From positions 186,001 to 250,000 of the forward strand of contig MU404077.1 in the NCBI GenBank assembly GCA_022695795.1: DNA of 64,000 nucleotides, given 5' to 3'. The DNA is from Biscogniauxia marginata (lineage: Eukaryota; Ascomycota; Sordariomycetes; Xylariales; Xylariaceae). Of this stretch, positions 1-13,437 are shown one piece after another. The notes under the pieces were generated by a model. It ran no database searches. It saw nothing but the letters and a program-made list of their open reading frames with translations, and had not been told where the DNA came from. Within the stretch, counting starts at the first letter, position 1, and each line of letters starts with the position of its first letter. The translations under genes and the position numbers were made by a program.

Positions 1-1720
1 AAGTATTGTACTTATATGGTAATTCGCTTTTATTATATCTTTATTTGGCTTATTTCGGCGTGAGGTACCTTAAGTATAAGTGGTTATGTTTTAAATAGTT
101 TTTACGGTCGACTTAATAATATTTATAGTTTCTTTTTATAAGGACCTCCTCGTTTTTTTTGCTTTAATAATAGTAATAATAAATACTTAATTTATCTTTT
201 TATTGTTTTTAAAATGAACTTTTACTTTAAAGGTTCTTTTCTCGGGTTAAGAAATCCCTCTTATTTTTGGTTTTTATTTTTTAAGACTTTAATACTTGTT
301 TTTATAATATCTTTTTTTCTTATAATTAAAACACTTAATAGTTAATTTATTTTGTTTCTTTTGCTTTTTTTAAATAATTTTGATTTTAATAAGGTTTAAT
401 TTAGTTTTAATACTTTTCCTTGTTTTGGTACTACTTTTGTGATTTCCTTTTTTTTATTAATCGCCGTTCCTTCGTTATATCGTTTTTTTCTTTTTAAGGT
501 ATTGTTCGAAGTTTTCGTTATTAATAGTAATTGCTATTATAATGTAGTTATTAAACTTTCCTGGGTTCCTTTCTTTATATAAGCTTATTTTATATAATTT
601 ATTTTTTATATAGTTTTTTAATTCTTAATAAAACAAGTAATTATAACTAGCTTACGAGTTTTTTAAACTTAATAGCGTAGTTTAAAGCCTTTTTATCTTG
701 TTATAATTTATAAAGTCGAGCTTCGGCTTATTACTTAAAAATTAAGTTGTTAAATATAAACCTAAGTTGTTTTTTAAACTCCTTATAATCTTTAAAAACC
801 TTTTTTATATCTTTTTAAGCGTTTAATCCGTTTTTTAAATGATTTTTTAACACTAATTAAAACTAGGTTAAGGTAGTTCCGATAAGGAATTAAAATATCG
901 TGAGAATCTTTTATTTCTTAGTAATAATTATTCCGTAATAAAACTATAAATAAGTTCCGGCTTAAATTAAAAATCCCTTTAAATCGCTTAACTCATTATA
1001 TTTATTAAGTATAATTAATTTAAAACCTTTTATATCGAGGGTCGTTATATTATTTTCGTCATTTAAGTTATTAAGATCGTTATCATTTAAAGGTAATTTC
1101 GGTTATTTATTTTTAAGAAGTAAGAGTTGTTTTATTTATTTGTTTTTTTTTTAGGTGTTTCTTTTTTTTCTTTTTCTTTTTTCTTAAATGATTTTTCTTA
1201 TTAAACTTTTAAGGTGTCCTTTTAAGACTCTTTTTTAACTATAATTATAATTAACTTTTATATTAGTTCTTTTAAACCTTTTTATTATACCGTAAAAAAA
1301 TCTAAAGTTTTTATTTAAAAGCTCGTTAACTATTATTTTTTTACTTGTTTTTTTTTTATTACCCTTTGGTTTTAAGGGGTATATTTATCTTGGGACGGTT
1401 TAACCGAAAATCCCTTCTTTTAAACTAATATTAAGTATTAATTAAAAAGCTATTAAAATATAATAAACCTCCTTATGTATTTCTAGTTAATTAACTTCAC
1501 AAATAAGTACGTATTAGGTTTTTTTAATTTAAAGGTAATAATAAGTTAAGATTAATTTAAGTGATTTATAATATTTTATTCGTTAAAAAGGTTTTAAGGT
1601 ATTTTCATTATAATATTAAAGAGTAACTATAGTTTTAAATTAATAACTAAAAAACGAGAAACTAATTATATAAGAAATTTTAATTTACTTATACTTTTTC
1701 TTTTTTTCATATAAAATAAT
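1..1720. mobile_element. RIP-degraded AT-rich repeat block (left edge outside window)
   Basis: The sequence is very AT-rich, with long T runs on this strand and almost no open reading frame. It changes abruptly to ordinary composition near 1720. This is what RIP leaves of a transposon in filamentous ascomycetes. No protein domain can be recognised and the element class is unknown. The T-rich bias may mean the ancestral coding strand was the minus strand, but that is inference. The block continues beyond the left end of the window. Confidence 0.75.
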
Positions 1721-1722
1721 TA

Positions 1723-1818
1723 AATCGGTGAATCGCTCGTTACCTACTTACGATTCATCGAATCACCTTGAATCAGTAAATCGCTTGTTACCTATTCTCG
1801 ATTCACCGAATCACCTTT
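1723..1818. repeat. Two-copy ~48 bp hairpin-forming repeat at edge of AT block
   Basis: Two direct copies (about 1723-1769 and 1770-1818) share the pattern AATC(G/A)GT(G/A)AATCGC(T)TGTTACCT followed by CGATTCA(T/C)CGAATCACC. Within each copy the first and last thirds are inverted repeats (GGTGAATCG against CGATTCACC), so each could fold into a hairpin. The position exactly at the edge of the degraded block suggests terminal or subterminal repeats of a DNA transposon. The element itself cannot be named. Confidence 0.6.
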
Positions 1819-1820
1819 GC

Positions 1821-1838
1821 TCACGTGATCTCACGTGA
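1821..1838. repeat. Paired CACGTG palindromes
   Basis: Two identical TCACGTGA palindromes (1821-1828 and 1831-1838) are separated by 2 bp, just outside the hairpin repeat. CACGTG is the E-box core bound by bHLH factors, but here the doublet may simply be part of the transposon end. No gene starts nearby. Confidence 0.4.
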
Positions 1839-1890
1839 GATCCGTAACAGGAGCATGATGACACCACTACCGTACCCTGAAAGGTAATTT

Positions 1891-2030
1891 TGTTGAAATA
1901 TTGGGGTTTGCCCCCTATACGGTTCTGTATCACCTCCTATATAAATACAAGCGCTATTTCCCAATATATGACTCTAACATGAACTGAATCACACTTCATC
2001 TTATCCTCATATATTAGTCTTATCTCAGCA
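1891..2030 (+). repeat. Degenerate solo LTR-like copy
   Basis: This 140 bp segment begins TGTTGAAATATTGGG and ends CTTATCTCAGCA. It shares its two ends and the internal CTTATCCTCATAT block with the better-preserved LTRs at 47063-47189 and 47807-47934. No matching target-site duplication is seen at its edges, so it is an old or truncated member of the same family. Confidence 0.55.
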
Positions 2031-5000
2031 GATCTAGCAGCACGAGGAGGAGACGGATTATGATTGGGTGTCGCCGTCTACCAATGTAAATCATCATACG
2101 CATCATGGCGACATTTGGACTAGGCTTCTAATAAAAAAGGGGGAAAGGGGGGAGTTCATTGGTCCGAGAAAACGACATATATGTTGATATGTATATGTGC
2201 TGATTTCCTGTATGTGAGCATAAATCGTCGCCAGAGAGAGACAACACAAAATATACGAGAAGACATCCCTCTACAATTCCCACTCCACCCTGATTAGACC
2301 TCGTCAAGATGTGGATATAATAGATAAATGTGAGATATCCCCCAACTTGAACTGCTGCACGCAACCTATGCCCACTAACAAGTTATCTAAGGGAGTTCAA
2401 TACCGCCATAATGTCGTTTCTGCTATGAAGTATATCCAAGGACTTTGCTTGCTTTATCCGAACAGAGGAAACTGCCTAGGTCCGATTTCACCAAAAACAA
2501 AGTAGGATGTTAGAAAATAGGGGCACTAGACCTGCTACACTGCCGTATATGGCCTCCTAGGTACATATCTACGTAGGCTTTTACCCAACTATCTCGCTCT
2601 ACCTCGGACTGGTACAGTCTACCTGTGCTCATACCCCTGTTCTATCTCGACATCGGAGAACATCGAGGAAACACCAACCTCGTTTTAAGGTCGACGTATT
2701 AAGTATAAAATCCGTCTGCTCTGGCATAAACGTAAAATTAACTTACATTAGTGCTCCAGGTGATCATTCACTTGCTCGTACTAGGTGGGTGCATTATCAT
2801 CCGACTACAACCTCCAACTGCCGATTTAGGGGCCGGGTACGTTTTTGTCTGTTGAAACTCAATGGCTGAAGCTCAGGTTTCAGGGATATGCTAAAATATT
2901 CCGCAGGATATTGACGAAGCATTCTAGCCGTCCGATAGCGCTGATATGTGGACTTGATAAATATAGATACCTGTGCTACATCCTTGTCTTGCCAATGCTG
3001 GTGATTCTAAAGACCACAAAGAAGGTATAGCTGGGAAATGCCTCATGAAATTTTCTTATCAACCTAAAATATTGCCATTTACTATTTTTCACGCCTCTAT
3101 CGATCCTTGTATTGTAGGTGAAAATTGACAATATGGTAAAAATCAGGATGGATGGAAAGCGATGATAGTACTGAAATATGATATTATCAGAATTCTAATA
3201 ACCTCCGATTTTCTTTATAATCAACAGATAGAGGCGAACATAATGACTATCAGAGATGACATATATACACCCCCAAACGAGTGGGATATAGCTATTCTAG
3301 GTTGCAAGACCTTGCCCCTGACACTTTTCCTATGAGCCTGTACATCTGTAGCTCTACAAAGGAGGCACCACTTGATTATTCAAAATATGGGACAGGATCA
3401 TGTATGCACGATGAATGGACGACTCTAGACCTACGAATCCTCCAGGGGATACACCACCCATGTTTACCAACCTCATTCGAGGAGACCTTCTCGCCTAAAC
3501 TCTAGACCGAATTTGACCTGGAATCATGCTTGGACTGCTCGGGCTAGGTATCTATTGGCTAATACTTCCTGTACAATCATCCAAGCAGGACTCATCACAC
3601 CTGATACCGAGGCCTTCCTTCGTTCATGATTTTGATGCCGGCAAAACCCCCACCTAGACTCAAACATACGAGGTGAATAGGCATCACAGCTAATCAAGTC
3701 GTAGAATGGCGTTGTTGTGACTCACAAAGACGTCAAAGGAGTGAAGCTCGATCTACCAAGACGCTTCCAAATACTGGATTTGGAACTATATCCTAGGTTA
3801 GCTGGCTGTATTCTCCGTATGGTATTCGTAAGACCCCTCGAGAGTGACCGAAAGAGCGAGAAACCAGGAGAGCCAAAGTGTCACCCGGTCTGCCTCAAGT
3901 CTGCCTCGCCTTGGAATGGCCAATCACTGATGGAAGAAAAATGCAGGTTTGCTCCGCAGCATTGTCTGTCGCACGACGCGAGTCAAACGAGGGCATCTTC
4001 GAGACGAAATTGCTGGGTGTAACGTTAGCCGACAAGACACGTCATGGCTCTCGAGTGGTCTTCCAAAAAGAGCAATTCGTGAAGCCAGTCTTGTGGAAGC
4101 CTCTCGAATCACGTAGACGATACGGTTCCATGGTTGTTGGCGGCGTGGTTGATAAATAGGAATTCAAGGCACCGTGAAGTTCAGGAGTATTCCAATCACT
4201 CGGATATTACCTCGGCGGTGGCGGTCGTCGGCCGCTTCACGGAGTCAACTGAATGCGACGTTTGCATGAGAACCAACAGCATCGTGGCGTGGTTGAGTGG
4301 TCGCGTCTCGTGGAACTTTCTCCCTCAGGACACATGTTCCTAACACAGTCGGGATCACTATAAACGGGGATGCGGTGGCCCCTTTCTGCTTTTGCATGCG
4401 AAATCGGATCCGCCTCCATTCTCGTAATCGGCTGCCACTAAGACCCGAATCTGTGTTGAGACGCGACATCAAAGCTAGGTTAGTTAGATTAGCATGGGGG
4501 CATAGAGGCTTGGTAGAGCCTCAGCAGCCAAACGTGCAAGTTTGGGGCGGTGACCTTGAGGCTCCAATATGCAAATACCGTCGCAGATACGCGCTGCACT
4601 CGAATCGCCATGTGGTTAATCGGTGGATGCGACCCAACAGCCCGGGGCTCTCAACAACCGCACGTCTGCGAAACATCGATCAGGGACCAAAAGTTCGTTG
4701 TCACGGGCGGCCTCCCAAGATATGCGTATGTAGAGACCATGGCAGAGATGACTGACGGGAGGCAAATTGGGATTACGTGACATGCTGAGGCTAGTGAGCA
4801 GTGAGTTGGCAGCTCCATAGACCAGTGCGCTGTGGACCACGTTGCCCAGGGCGCGCGCGGGTTGATGTTGTATTCAGGTCGGGATGCCTGGAGTCGGGTT
4901 TCCCGCATTGACGAAAGCTTCGTTATGAAGTCATCGGTTGAGTGGTGTCGCAAAAAGATCGGTGAACGGTGGGTTTTTAACCCAACAGCGATCTCGGCAA

Positions 5001-8000
5001 ATTCGGTGTGGCTGACGAAGCGAGGCTAGTGCATACGGGGGACGGAACGTGTTCAACGTGGTTTTGCGCCGCGAAAGTGTTGTAAGAAAAAAAAAAGTGC
5101 GCTGGCAGATCTAACCTAAACGTGAGCACAGCCACCTGCCACCCCCTCCTGAGCTAGTGCCTATCTAGGTTTAGGCAGGTAAGGTTCCTCCCAACCGGAT
5201 CTGCTGGAGATCGGCAAGCCCCGCGAAAGCACATGTACTTGCAAGTTTTCCAGACAGATAGATTCATGAATTTCAGCTGTTCAAGGGGTTTCAGTAAGGA
5301 AACACGAAAATCCCAGCTCCAAGATTCGCTCCAAAAATGTTTATGCATATTCAGTGAGTCATTGCGAGACTAGCTGCATCCAAGAGCCCAATACTTGGTG
5401 ACTTAAAGCCTGCTTTGTATCTATACTAGACTGGTAATGTTTGGTACTGTACGAAGTATCTACCTACCCCTCGGAGGCGGTGGGGCTCTTGGGGCGCTAA
5501 TTGCCGAGCTTGCGCCACAATCAAGATCGTGTTCGCTTCGATACCTGCCCGTACCTAGGTATCTCCAATGGAACCTAAGAGCCGGGCGGGCAAAGACAGT
5601 GTGTGTGGCAAGCCACAGTTGATGCCACAGCTCCAATTCTATAACCCAATTTTCCCATGTAGGCAAGGTGAAGTAGGGCCTCCGTGTCCCGTGTAAACCA
5701 GTGCGTTCGTCAATCTGGCCTCCGTCGCAAATGACAGACCATGTTTATTTCCATTCTAGTCAGCCTTGAGTTATCTACCTAGGTAGAACGGACGTCGTCA
5801 TGGCGAGCCCACCAGACCAATACGAGTACACTCCTAGTTAGAACTGCCAAACCGATGCTGAATTTGGTGAGACCTACCTCAGGATATCCGCGGGAGAGGG
5901 TTCGGCTCGGCTCTTAATTGACCCCGATAAGACAAGGAAGGGTTGTCATGTAGTATCTACCTGGGATCAGATGAGACAACCACGATTTGTCGTCTGATGG
6001 CTTCTGGGTTTCCTCAGTGCGCTCGGCGCCCACTGAGTCGTCGCATCACAAAATGAAATCTTACCTGTCTCCTCGTTGCGCGTCCATTGCATTCTGGCCG
6101 TCTCGATGGGACACCTAAGTTTGAGGCGCCCGAATGGGCTGGAGAGCACTCTCTGGTAGTCAGGCCCGCGATGTGCCTGACCCATGAGTCGATTCAATCT
6201 GGCTGGCGGCTGCTCTTACACCTAACCTCTCCACTGACGAGCGATACACTGATGGCCTGAAGTCCTATGGCGTCAATCTGGCTTGACGATGCATATGTTA
6301 CGTATCCATCGGCCGAGTGGCCCTCCTGTAGACATGCAGCTGTGTCGTCCACCATGCTGGTCCGCCTCTGGCCGCAGGAAGCTCTCGCATGTGATCCAAA
6401 GTCGAGTGATCGACTGTCACGGGACTCAAGCACATCGGCCCGCCAGTAAAGGAAATTCTTGCGTCAATCAGCACGTTTCCGCCGTTGTTGACCTCGCCCG
6501 ACCTTGATCCTTGGTGTTTTGGATATGAGTGAAAACATGGAAGCGGCAAAGTGCGGATGGATCACGGAGAGGCCGTTTCTAGCCTACCTCGAGGTAACCG
6601 TCCAATTCTGGGCCGGAGAGGGCTGTGAATACATGCAACATGTACTCCCGACCAGATGGTGGTGGAGGTACTTGTACATGCGATACGTCCAATAAACACT
6701 TGGGGTAGATCTGCACGGACCACATGCCGGCGTTGAGCACGAACCACTAGGTAAAAAGCCTCTGTGGGAAAGGGAAAAAAGAGTAAGCGGCTGCCAAAAG
6801 TCAAGTGACTTGTCGAGGACCCGAAATGGCGACTCTTGTCTCACACACAAGCCTCAATCCCCGGCTTTCCCCTTTTCTCCCTGCAACGTTCACGTTTCCC
6901 CAGTTCTCTGGACACCCATGCTTCCGACTCCAATCAGTTATCTTCTTTTCACCTTGGACCACCAATTGCATCGTCATCTCGAACCTCGACCGACCGAATG
7001 TCACGGTGATTGACTGACTGAGTGCCTAGCTTCCCGATGTTCGTGCCGATCCTCAAGTCTGCTCTGTCAGATGACTGAGCCTAAGGTATCGACCCAATGC
7101 CTGACCCTGCTCCTGATCCTTTTGCTGTCCAAGCTGGAGCTTAGTTCTGTCCGACCTGCGATTTGCAAAGCTCGTTTTCGTCCGAGTCCATACGCGCAAG
7201 CCGCGTCGTCCAACAGCTCGTCGCCTCTAGGTGCGATCTATGACCGGTGTTGGGCCACTGCCCAGACGAGACGTCAACAGCGTCTAGTGACTCAGAGGCT
7301 GGCGAAGCACGACCTGGCTGGTATTGCGTAGGCACGTCTCCAGGCTGTCGGAGACCTCGACATTGAGTGGTTCTAGAGACTCGTACCGTATAGACGACCT
7401 CGCTTCGTATGATCTCGAGATTCCCGGGCGGGAACTAAACCTGCCGGTCCCGTAACATGGCCGGGGCGTCTTCTAGATAGGGAAGTAGACAAAGACGTCC
7501 CTGGACGTCTGGGGAAGTCCTTTCGCTGCATCCCCTGTCCTTGTTTGATAAGCTTCTAACAATTCTCAAATTCACTCAGAGTTAAGAGCCTTTCTTCTGA
7601 ATCTCATTCGCTTGGTTATATTCTTATTCGTTTCGCTCATATCTAGATTCCTAGCTGAGGGCCAGTAAAGTTGCCTAGAGTCGTCTTGGTGCTTCCCAGA
7701 TTCCATTGAATTTACGACCAATGGAAAATCAGCGTCAGCTCTGCTCCACTTCGAACCACCTCCCGGCTCGCCCTCAACAGCCTATCAAGGCTCAGAACGG
7801 CTATATTGTGTCAACACACCTCAATACACCGTCTGCCACTAGCATGGGTCTCAACCCGGGCACATGTCAACGACAGGCTCTCATTGCATCTCAGCATCGC
7901 TCTACCTTCTTTGTCAGACATATTCACCCTTTTCTTTCATCTCCTTCCGACTGAAATCTACGGGATGTTGGTCCTAGCGTCGTCCCATCGTGGTCTCATC

Positions 8001-9994
8001 GACCGCGCGCGGCGCCGACTAGCACCTTGACGCTATAAGCGCCTCTATCTCCCGTGAGTCCGCGTGTGGAGTTTTTGAATCTAGAGGGTGCCGTGCCCCA
8101 GGGATGGATGCTCAGGGGGACTTTCTCCGGGACCAATGCTGGGTTGCAAGTTAGCTCGAACCGAGCAACTGCTGCATCATGCTCAAAGGGGATGCAATGT
8201 CCTCGAAAGGGATGCTCTCTTTTCGTCCACAGACGTCTCGGAAGACATACGCGTAGCTTACCTGGTATGTTTCAAGATGTATGCTGCAGGGTGAGGCGTC
8301 GAGATGAATGCCCAGACTCATGCAAGTCATGATGACCTTCCCCGGTGTATTATTATGCAGTAGGTAGTACTACGGGTGCTGATAATGGCCAGGGAGCTCT
8401 AGACGACGGCACGATTACTAACAACAGATCATCATAAACCGTGCTCATCAGTCATTTCTCACGTTGTTTCAGTTCTCTTGAAGTGGTCTGCCCCTAGGTC
8501 GGCTGCATGTATGTGCCAATTTCAAAGTCTGGTTGAGGTTCTTGATACAATCTCCCAGCAGCGAATAAACTCTTCTATCAATGTCTTCCCCTGGACCATA
8601 TGGCCCTGGCTAACCGGTCATAGTTGAATGGGTTTCTGGGCCGTTCTATAGCCGATTAGTTCGTGTGCATAACTTAGCGCAACAGGCAGTCGTCCCCGTC
8701 TCACTCATCCAGCACGAGCTACTAGTTCTAGTTGCACATATAAGACTACGGCATAAGGTCTGCATATTGAAGCATCGATAAGGCAAGCTAAGTACCTAAG
8801 ATAGATTATACTTTTGTGGACTGTAGGATTGTTCACTATACTAGACGAAGAGCCCCTTAAGGCTGCCGCGAGTGATGATAGGATAGGCAGTGGCAGCTTT
8901 TGACCTGCTGTCCAGCACCTAGTGACCATTTACCTGTCTACCTTTCTAGGGAGGGGTTGACATCGGGTGTTTTGAATCTGGGAATGCAACATTAATATAC
9001 GCAGATCATACCTCATAACGGACTATCTATAGAAGACATAATAAAAGTTCTAGAATTGATAAAAATTAATCTGGAAACAATTCCGTCGCATGGGCGATAT
9101 CGGGACGTCTCTTTTTTGTTAAACGCCCACCAATCGATCCTAGTCGATGCAGGCTGACCAAATCGGTTAAATCCAAGGGGTGTTCTAGCGTATAAGTTTG
9201 CAAGTTTACGTGGTCTAAGCAGGGCCGGCGTGACTGTATTCTTTTTTTCTCTCTGTTTTTCCTTCTCCGTTCTTGTGGCTAGGTAATTCATAGAGACCAG
9301 TCGATTTGCCTTTCCTGTCGGAATGTGAATTTCTCATGATGACGATGATGAAATGCACCTCGAAGGGGGTTTATGATGTTGGTGTCCTCATTGCCCGATA
9401 AGTTGGGGCTGTATTGCTGCTGCTGCTGGTGGCCCCACACTACGTATATGTAAGGTAAGGTCAGGTAGTACATCTGTAGGTACTCTGCAGATGTACCGGT
9501 ACAAGGTGCGCGGTGGCGCCCGCACTGGCCACAATGCAGCTTTTTCAGCTGCCGTCGTTCACTGCTAGGACTCCCATTTGCTCTCTCCTCCCTCGGACGT
9601 ATGCAAGTCGCAACACAGCCCACCCAAGTCGCTCGTTGCCGCGCATGGCCCAGGGATCCGCCGGCCACTGTATCGGTGGAATATTCTGATGCCTGCCCTC
9701 TGCCCTCCCTCCTGCGCTGATGCAACCTGCGCGGTAGACATCAGGTCGTCATGCAAGACGGTGGGCCAGCAGCAGTCCGGCTCCATCCTACCACCCGAGC
9801 GAGGCTTGCCGGGATCGAGGGGAGGGAGGGAAAAGGGACAAGGAAAATAAAAAGGACTAGAGAGACGGCGACATGGGTTTCTTGGCTGCTAACGCTACCA
9901 CCGCGAACTGCTAACTCCAGCACTAAACCACTACTGACTTACACCGGGTCGGAGCGGCAGAGAGAACTCTGTAGGACTGCTATAACACACCCCA
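2031..9994. other. Gene-poor stretch without a supported gene
   Basis: About 8 kb of mixed composition has only short open frames on both strands, none longer than about 152 codons. None resembles a family I know or joins its neighbours through plausible introns. TAGGTA/CCTAGG-type motifs are frequent. Old, strongly mutated gene or transposon remnants are possible but I cannot identify any. Confidence 0.5.
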
Positions 9995-10115
9995 CCTCCC
10001 TCAACACCACTTTCTCACCCTCCCTCTTCTCTCTTCACGAGATACTCGTCTGCCACCCCCTTCTCTTCTTCTTCCCCCCTTCCCCCCGTCCCGCGGTTGT
10101 AGGCGTGCACAGCTA
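9995..10115 (+). promoter_or_regulatory. Pyrimidine-rich tract upstream of the 10305 gene
   Basis: A C/T-rich stretch (repeated CCCTCC, CTTCTCTTC and CCCCCC runs) lies about 200-300 bp before the start codon at 10305. CT-rich tracts just upstream of transcription starts are common in promoters of filamentous ascomycetes. No TATA box is evident. The exact transcription start cannot be seen. Confidence 0.45.
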
Positions 10116-10304
10116 ATTCACTCCCTATCCTTGGGGTCGCCTAGTTCCGTCAGCCGTGTGTTTCCATCGCCTATTCCCTTGCCCTCTTTCGCGGGCGCTC
10201 TCCACCGGCCCAAGTTAGATATTAGTACTCCTCCTTGTCGCCTTCTTTTTGTCTTCCACTCTGCCCTGATTACTCCCTGTGTCCCCCCCTCGATAGAATA
10301 TACC

Positions 10305-11336
10305 ATGCCCCCACAACTTTTGCCGGCTTCTGCCGCCGCCTTTGCGCCCCGAGCCTCGTCCGTCAACGTCGTCCTGGGCTCCAAGGTTGAGCCGTGGTTA
10401 ACCCAGACTCTCAAGCGCATCAACAGGGTCAAGCGCCCGCTCAACAGCGTACCTCAACACCACCGATGTTTGACCGAAACCCTGTCGTCACCGAATGCCA
10501 TCTGGACCCTGACTTCGATGATGTTGCCCAAGGCCCCGGCGTCCGAGTTGCGCCAGGATTCCAACCCCCTGGTAGAGGCCCTCTTTAACTACCAGCTCCT
10601 CCACATCGAGGCTTATATCGTCCACGTCGATATGGTCCTGCGCAACGAGGTTGCTTACAAGTTAACGCCCGACTCGATAGAATCTCTCATCGACTATCAC
10701 AAGGACATCTACTGCGTTGACGCCAAGGCCGAGTCGTACGACTGGCCCGAGAAGGAGCAACACGCGAAGAAGCTACACGATGATTTTGTCCAGGCCATCA
10801 ACAAGTTCGTCTACAGGACTCACGTCACCGCGCTCGAGGGGCTGGAAGAGGAGGGTGCTGGAGAGTTGCTTGGCGGAAAGAGTGAAGAGGTCAAGAACAA
10901 TATCATGGGACTGCTGAACAAGCCCTTGCTACCGCCGCCGCCGAAGATCGTCGACGTCGTCCGCCAGCCGCCCTTATTACCCAGCTCGCCAGCAGGCGCA
11001 AATATCTGGTCGCAGTCAACCCCGTCTCCTGGAATTCCCGCTCATGTTGATTCGTGGCGGGTATTGCCTTCAAGTCCAGGTGTCTCGTCGACTTCGGTAG
11101 ACTCAACCGCGCCCATCTGGGCCAACATGACTCTGCAAGAGGTTCAACTGCCCTCGCCGACTCCGTCCTACACCCAACCATACTCATCAGCTGGGATGTT
11201 CTACAGTTCACCGATGGTTACCTCTCCTATCCCCGCTTTACCGCTTCCTAGCATGCTGGCGCCGCATTGTGGCGTCAATGTCGGGTACGGCGGTTTCGGA
11301 TGGGACAGGTATCAAGAGTATGCGACGACCATGTGA
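10305..11336 (+). CDS. Uncharacterised fungal protein, 343 aa
   Basis: A single uninterrupted frame of 343 residues has strong third-position C/G preference. The start is placed at the ATG at 10305 (context ATACCATGCC); the frame stays open for a further 58 codons upstream, but without an ATG in the CT-rich leader. Residues about 90-210 look like a compact helical domain, with acidic and aromatic residues (HIEAYIVHVDMVLRNEVAYK, then KEQHAKKLHDDF). The C-terminal 130 residues are rich in Pro, Ser and Thr (PPPPK, SPSPG-type stretches) and look disordered. There is no signal peptide or membrane segment. I do not recognise the family. The gene is isolated, with no neighbour within 8 kb. Confidence 0.75.
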   Translation: MPPQLLPASAAAFAPRASSVNVVLGSKVEPWLTQTLKRINRVKRPLNSVPQHHRCLTETLSSPNAIWTLTSMMLPKAPASELRQDSNPLVEALFNYQLLHIEAYIVHVDMVLRNEVAYKLTPDSIESLIDYHKDIYCVDAKAESYDWPEKEQHAKKLHDDFVQAINKFVYRTHVTALEGLEEEGAGELLGGKSEEVKNNIMGLLNKPLLPPPPKIVDVVRQPPLLPSSPAGANIWSQSTPSPGIPAHVDSWRVLPSSPGVSSTSVDSTAPIWANMTLQEVQLPSPTPSYTQPYSSAGMFYSSPMVTSPIPALPLPSMLAPHCGVNVGYGGFGWDRYQEYATTM

Positions 11337-13437
11337 CAACCACCGCCCGTGACGAGCGATCACTACCCGATGGTGACGCGCCCGTCGTAGTGGCATAGCA
11401 CATCTCGACTCAAGAAGCGGCCTCGATCTTTATTTCCCTCGATTCGAGCAAAGCATGCGACATAGATCTCATCGCATCCAAAGGCATAATGGCGTTTTGC
11501 ATCAACAAGGAGCGACCTCTCAATATCAACATACATTAATAATCTCGGGGGGTTTTCTTTTCTTTTTCTTCTTCCAGGTTTAGCAAGCGATCGTTTGGTT
11601 TTTTTTAAAGGGGAACATTTATATTACCACAACCGCTAGCTCGGTCACAGGCTATATTTCTCCTTTTATCTTGTTATGGTTAGGGTCGGGTGGGTATCTG
11701 ATTGCATTTACACGCAGGGCGGGACCTCGAGATCCATGAGGCTGGTTATATTTCCTTTTCTCTATACGTTAAAACAAGAGTAACGCAGCAATGCACCAAC
11801 CATCGTCCGGCGCAGACCGGGACAGGCCATTTCTTGGATTCTTGGATTCCCCAAAGATTTCTTTTTCTATTTCGGTGTACGGCATAAAGCGGCTTTCTTA
11901 GAGGATATCCCCGGCCAATTGCGACCACGAGGACGACAATCTCGTACCTCCGGTCAGCGCACTCGTTTCAAGCATTTTCTTTTCTTTACCCGGACCTTGG
12001 TTTTATGTCTCACGAGATGCATGAACGACCTAATGAAGATGACCCTACGAGCTTAATTTCGACTTTACACGCAACGAAAAGACGATTTCTAACTTGAAGT
12101 TGGGCCATCCCTCTTCGAACAAGGAAAGCGGATCAAGCGATGACGGGATATTCTGTGGACATTGCGAGGACTGGATCCGACGAACGCGACTCCATGGTCG
12201 ATTATATACATCATCTTGTGGCCTTGAACCATGCAGTTATCTGCGATACTGCTGTTAATGGCTGACACTGGTTGTCGACAAAGCTAAGGTCGATTGCGGT
12301 TTTTTTTCGGAAGAGGAGCCGTGGCAAGATCGGCGACTCACCCGGAAGACGCAGCAACGGGACTTGAAAGCGAGGGGGGGAATGATCTCACGATCATAAG
12401 CAAAAACAAGAGCTGGGCACAACTTAAACAGATTTCTGCTGGGCAGGGAGGTGCGGAGCCCTTTACCGCCGTCTGTGTCGACATCTTCCTGGCCCGATAA
12501 CCGATCTCTTGCCCTTGAGCAACACCGTTCTCAAGGCGCTCCACTAAGCGCCGCGCCGAATAGTTTGTGAGCGAGGTACAACGATCCCCGCCAGTCCGGG
12601 GCTCGTTGAATCCTGCTAGATGGGGTCACACCAGTGTACCCCCTCAGACACGGCTGTATCCGTTTGAAAGAAACGATGCGAGCTTCCCCCACGCGGCGCA
12701 GGGCCAGGAAACGATGGGCGACACATACACACACACACACGTAGCATCATCTCACTACGTTCCGGATCCCTCTTCCCCTAGCGCCGGGAACGAAATATTT
12801 TCCTCCATGCTTTTAGAGAACGCAGGGGTGAAGGAGAGCCACAAGGGATTACTGGGGGACACAAATCACATAGACTACTGCTGTGCACGTATGTGTGTGT
12901 TTTTCGTGTCAGCCGGAAGAAACAAGTTTGTCGATGAAGGGAAGAAAACCTTGTGGCTTGAGATGCTGGTTGTGCTCAGGTGACCTTTGGGGTGGCTCAG
13001 CGGGAAAATCAAGAAACCCTGGTGGTTTTTTGGTGGCCCGTTGACTTGGTTTTTCTTTCCACCCACCCCATTGTGTCACCCTATATGTCTGTCAGTCTTG
13101 TCTTTTTTTGAAGGTCGTACCCTTGTTGATTATCAGGAAACTAGTTAATTTGATATATATAAAAATTGATATCAATATTAAAAAAAAAACAAATAACGAA
13201 AGATTATACTACTACTCGCAGTTTCTATGGAATGAAGTATGTACTAGTGGGAGTGTGAATGTAAATCAGTGAGAGGCGGTATATGGGACTCGTAATCCTT
13301 CCCTTCGTATCGTCACGTTACCTTGCCTACTTACCTTGGGTGCATGCGTATAGTAGTAGGGTTTGTAAATGCTTATTTATCATATGTATACGTTATACGT
13401 ATACTTACCGTATATAGATATATAATAAAATACATCG

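Noticed and set aside
4297..4755. A 152-codon plus-strand frame
   Set aside because: Arg-rich, with overlapping frames on both strands of equal quality and no recognisable family. It fits decayed GC-rich DNA better than a gene.
9288..9725. A 145-codon minus-strand frame with a short Gln run
   Set aside because: Composition is random apart from the CAG run. There is no homology and it overlaps the likely upstream region of the 10305 gene.
10131..10304. In-frame 5' extension of the 10305 gene
   Set aside because: It has no ATG and covers the pyrimidine-rich leader, so translation most likely begins at 10305.
12567..12983. A 138-codon plus-strand frame
   Set aside because: It includes a translated CA microsatellite (THTH), lacks similarity, and has no supporting intron or promoter features.
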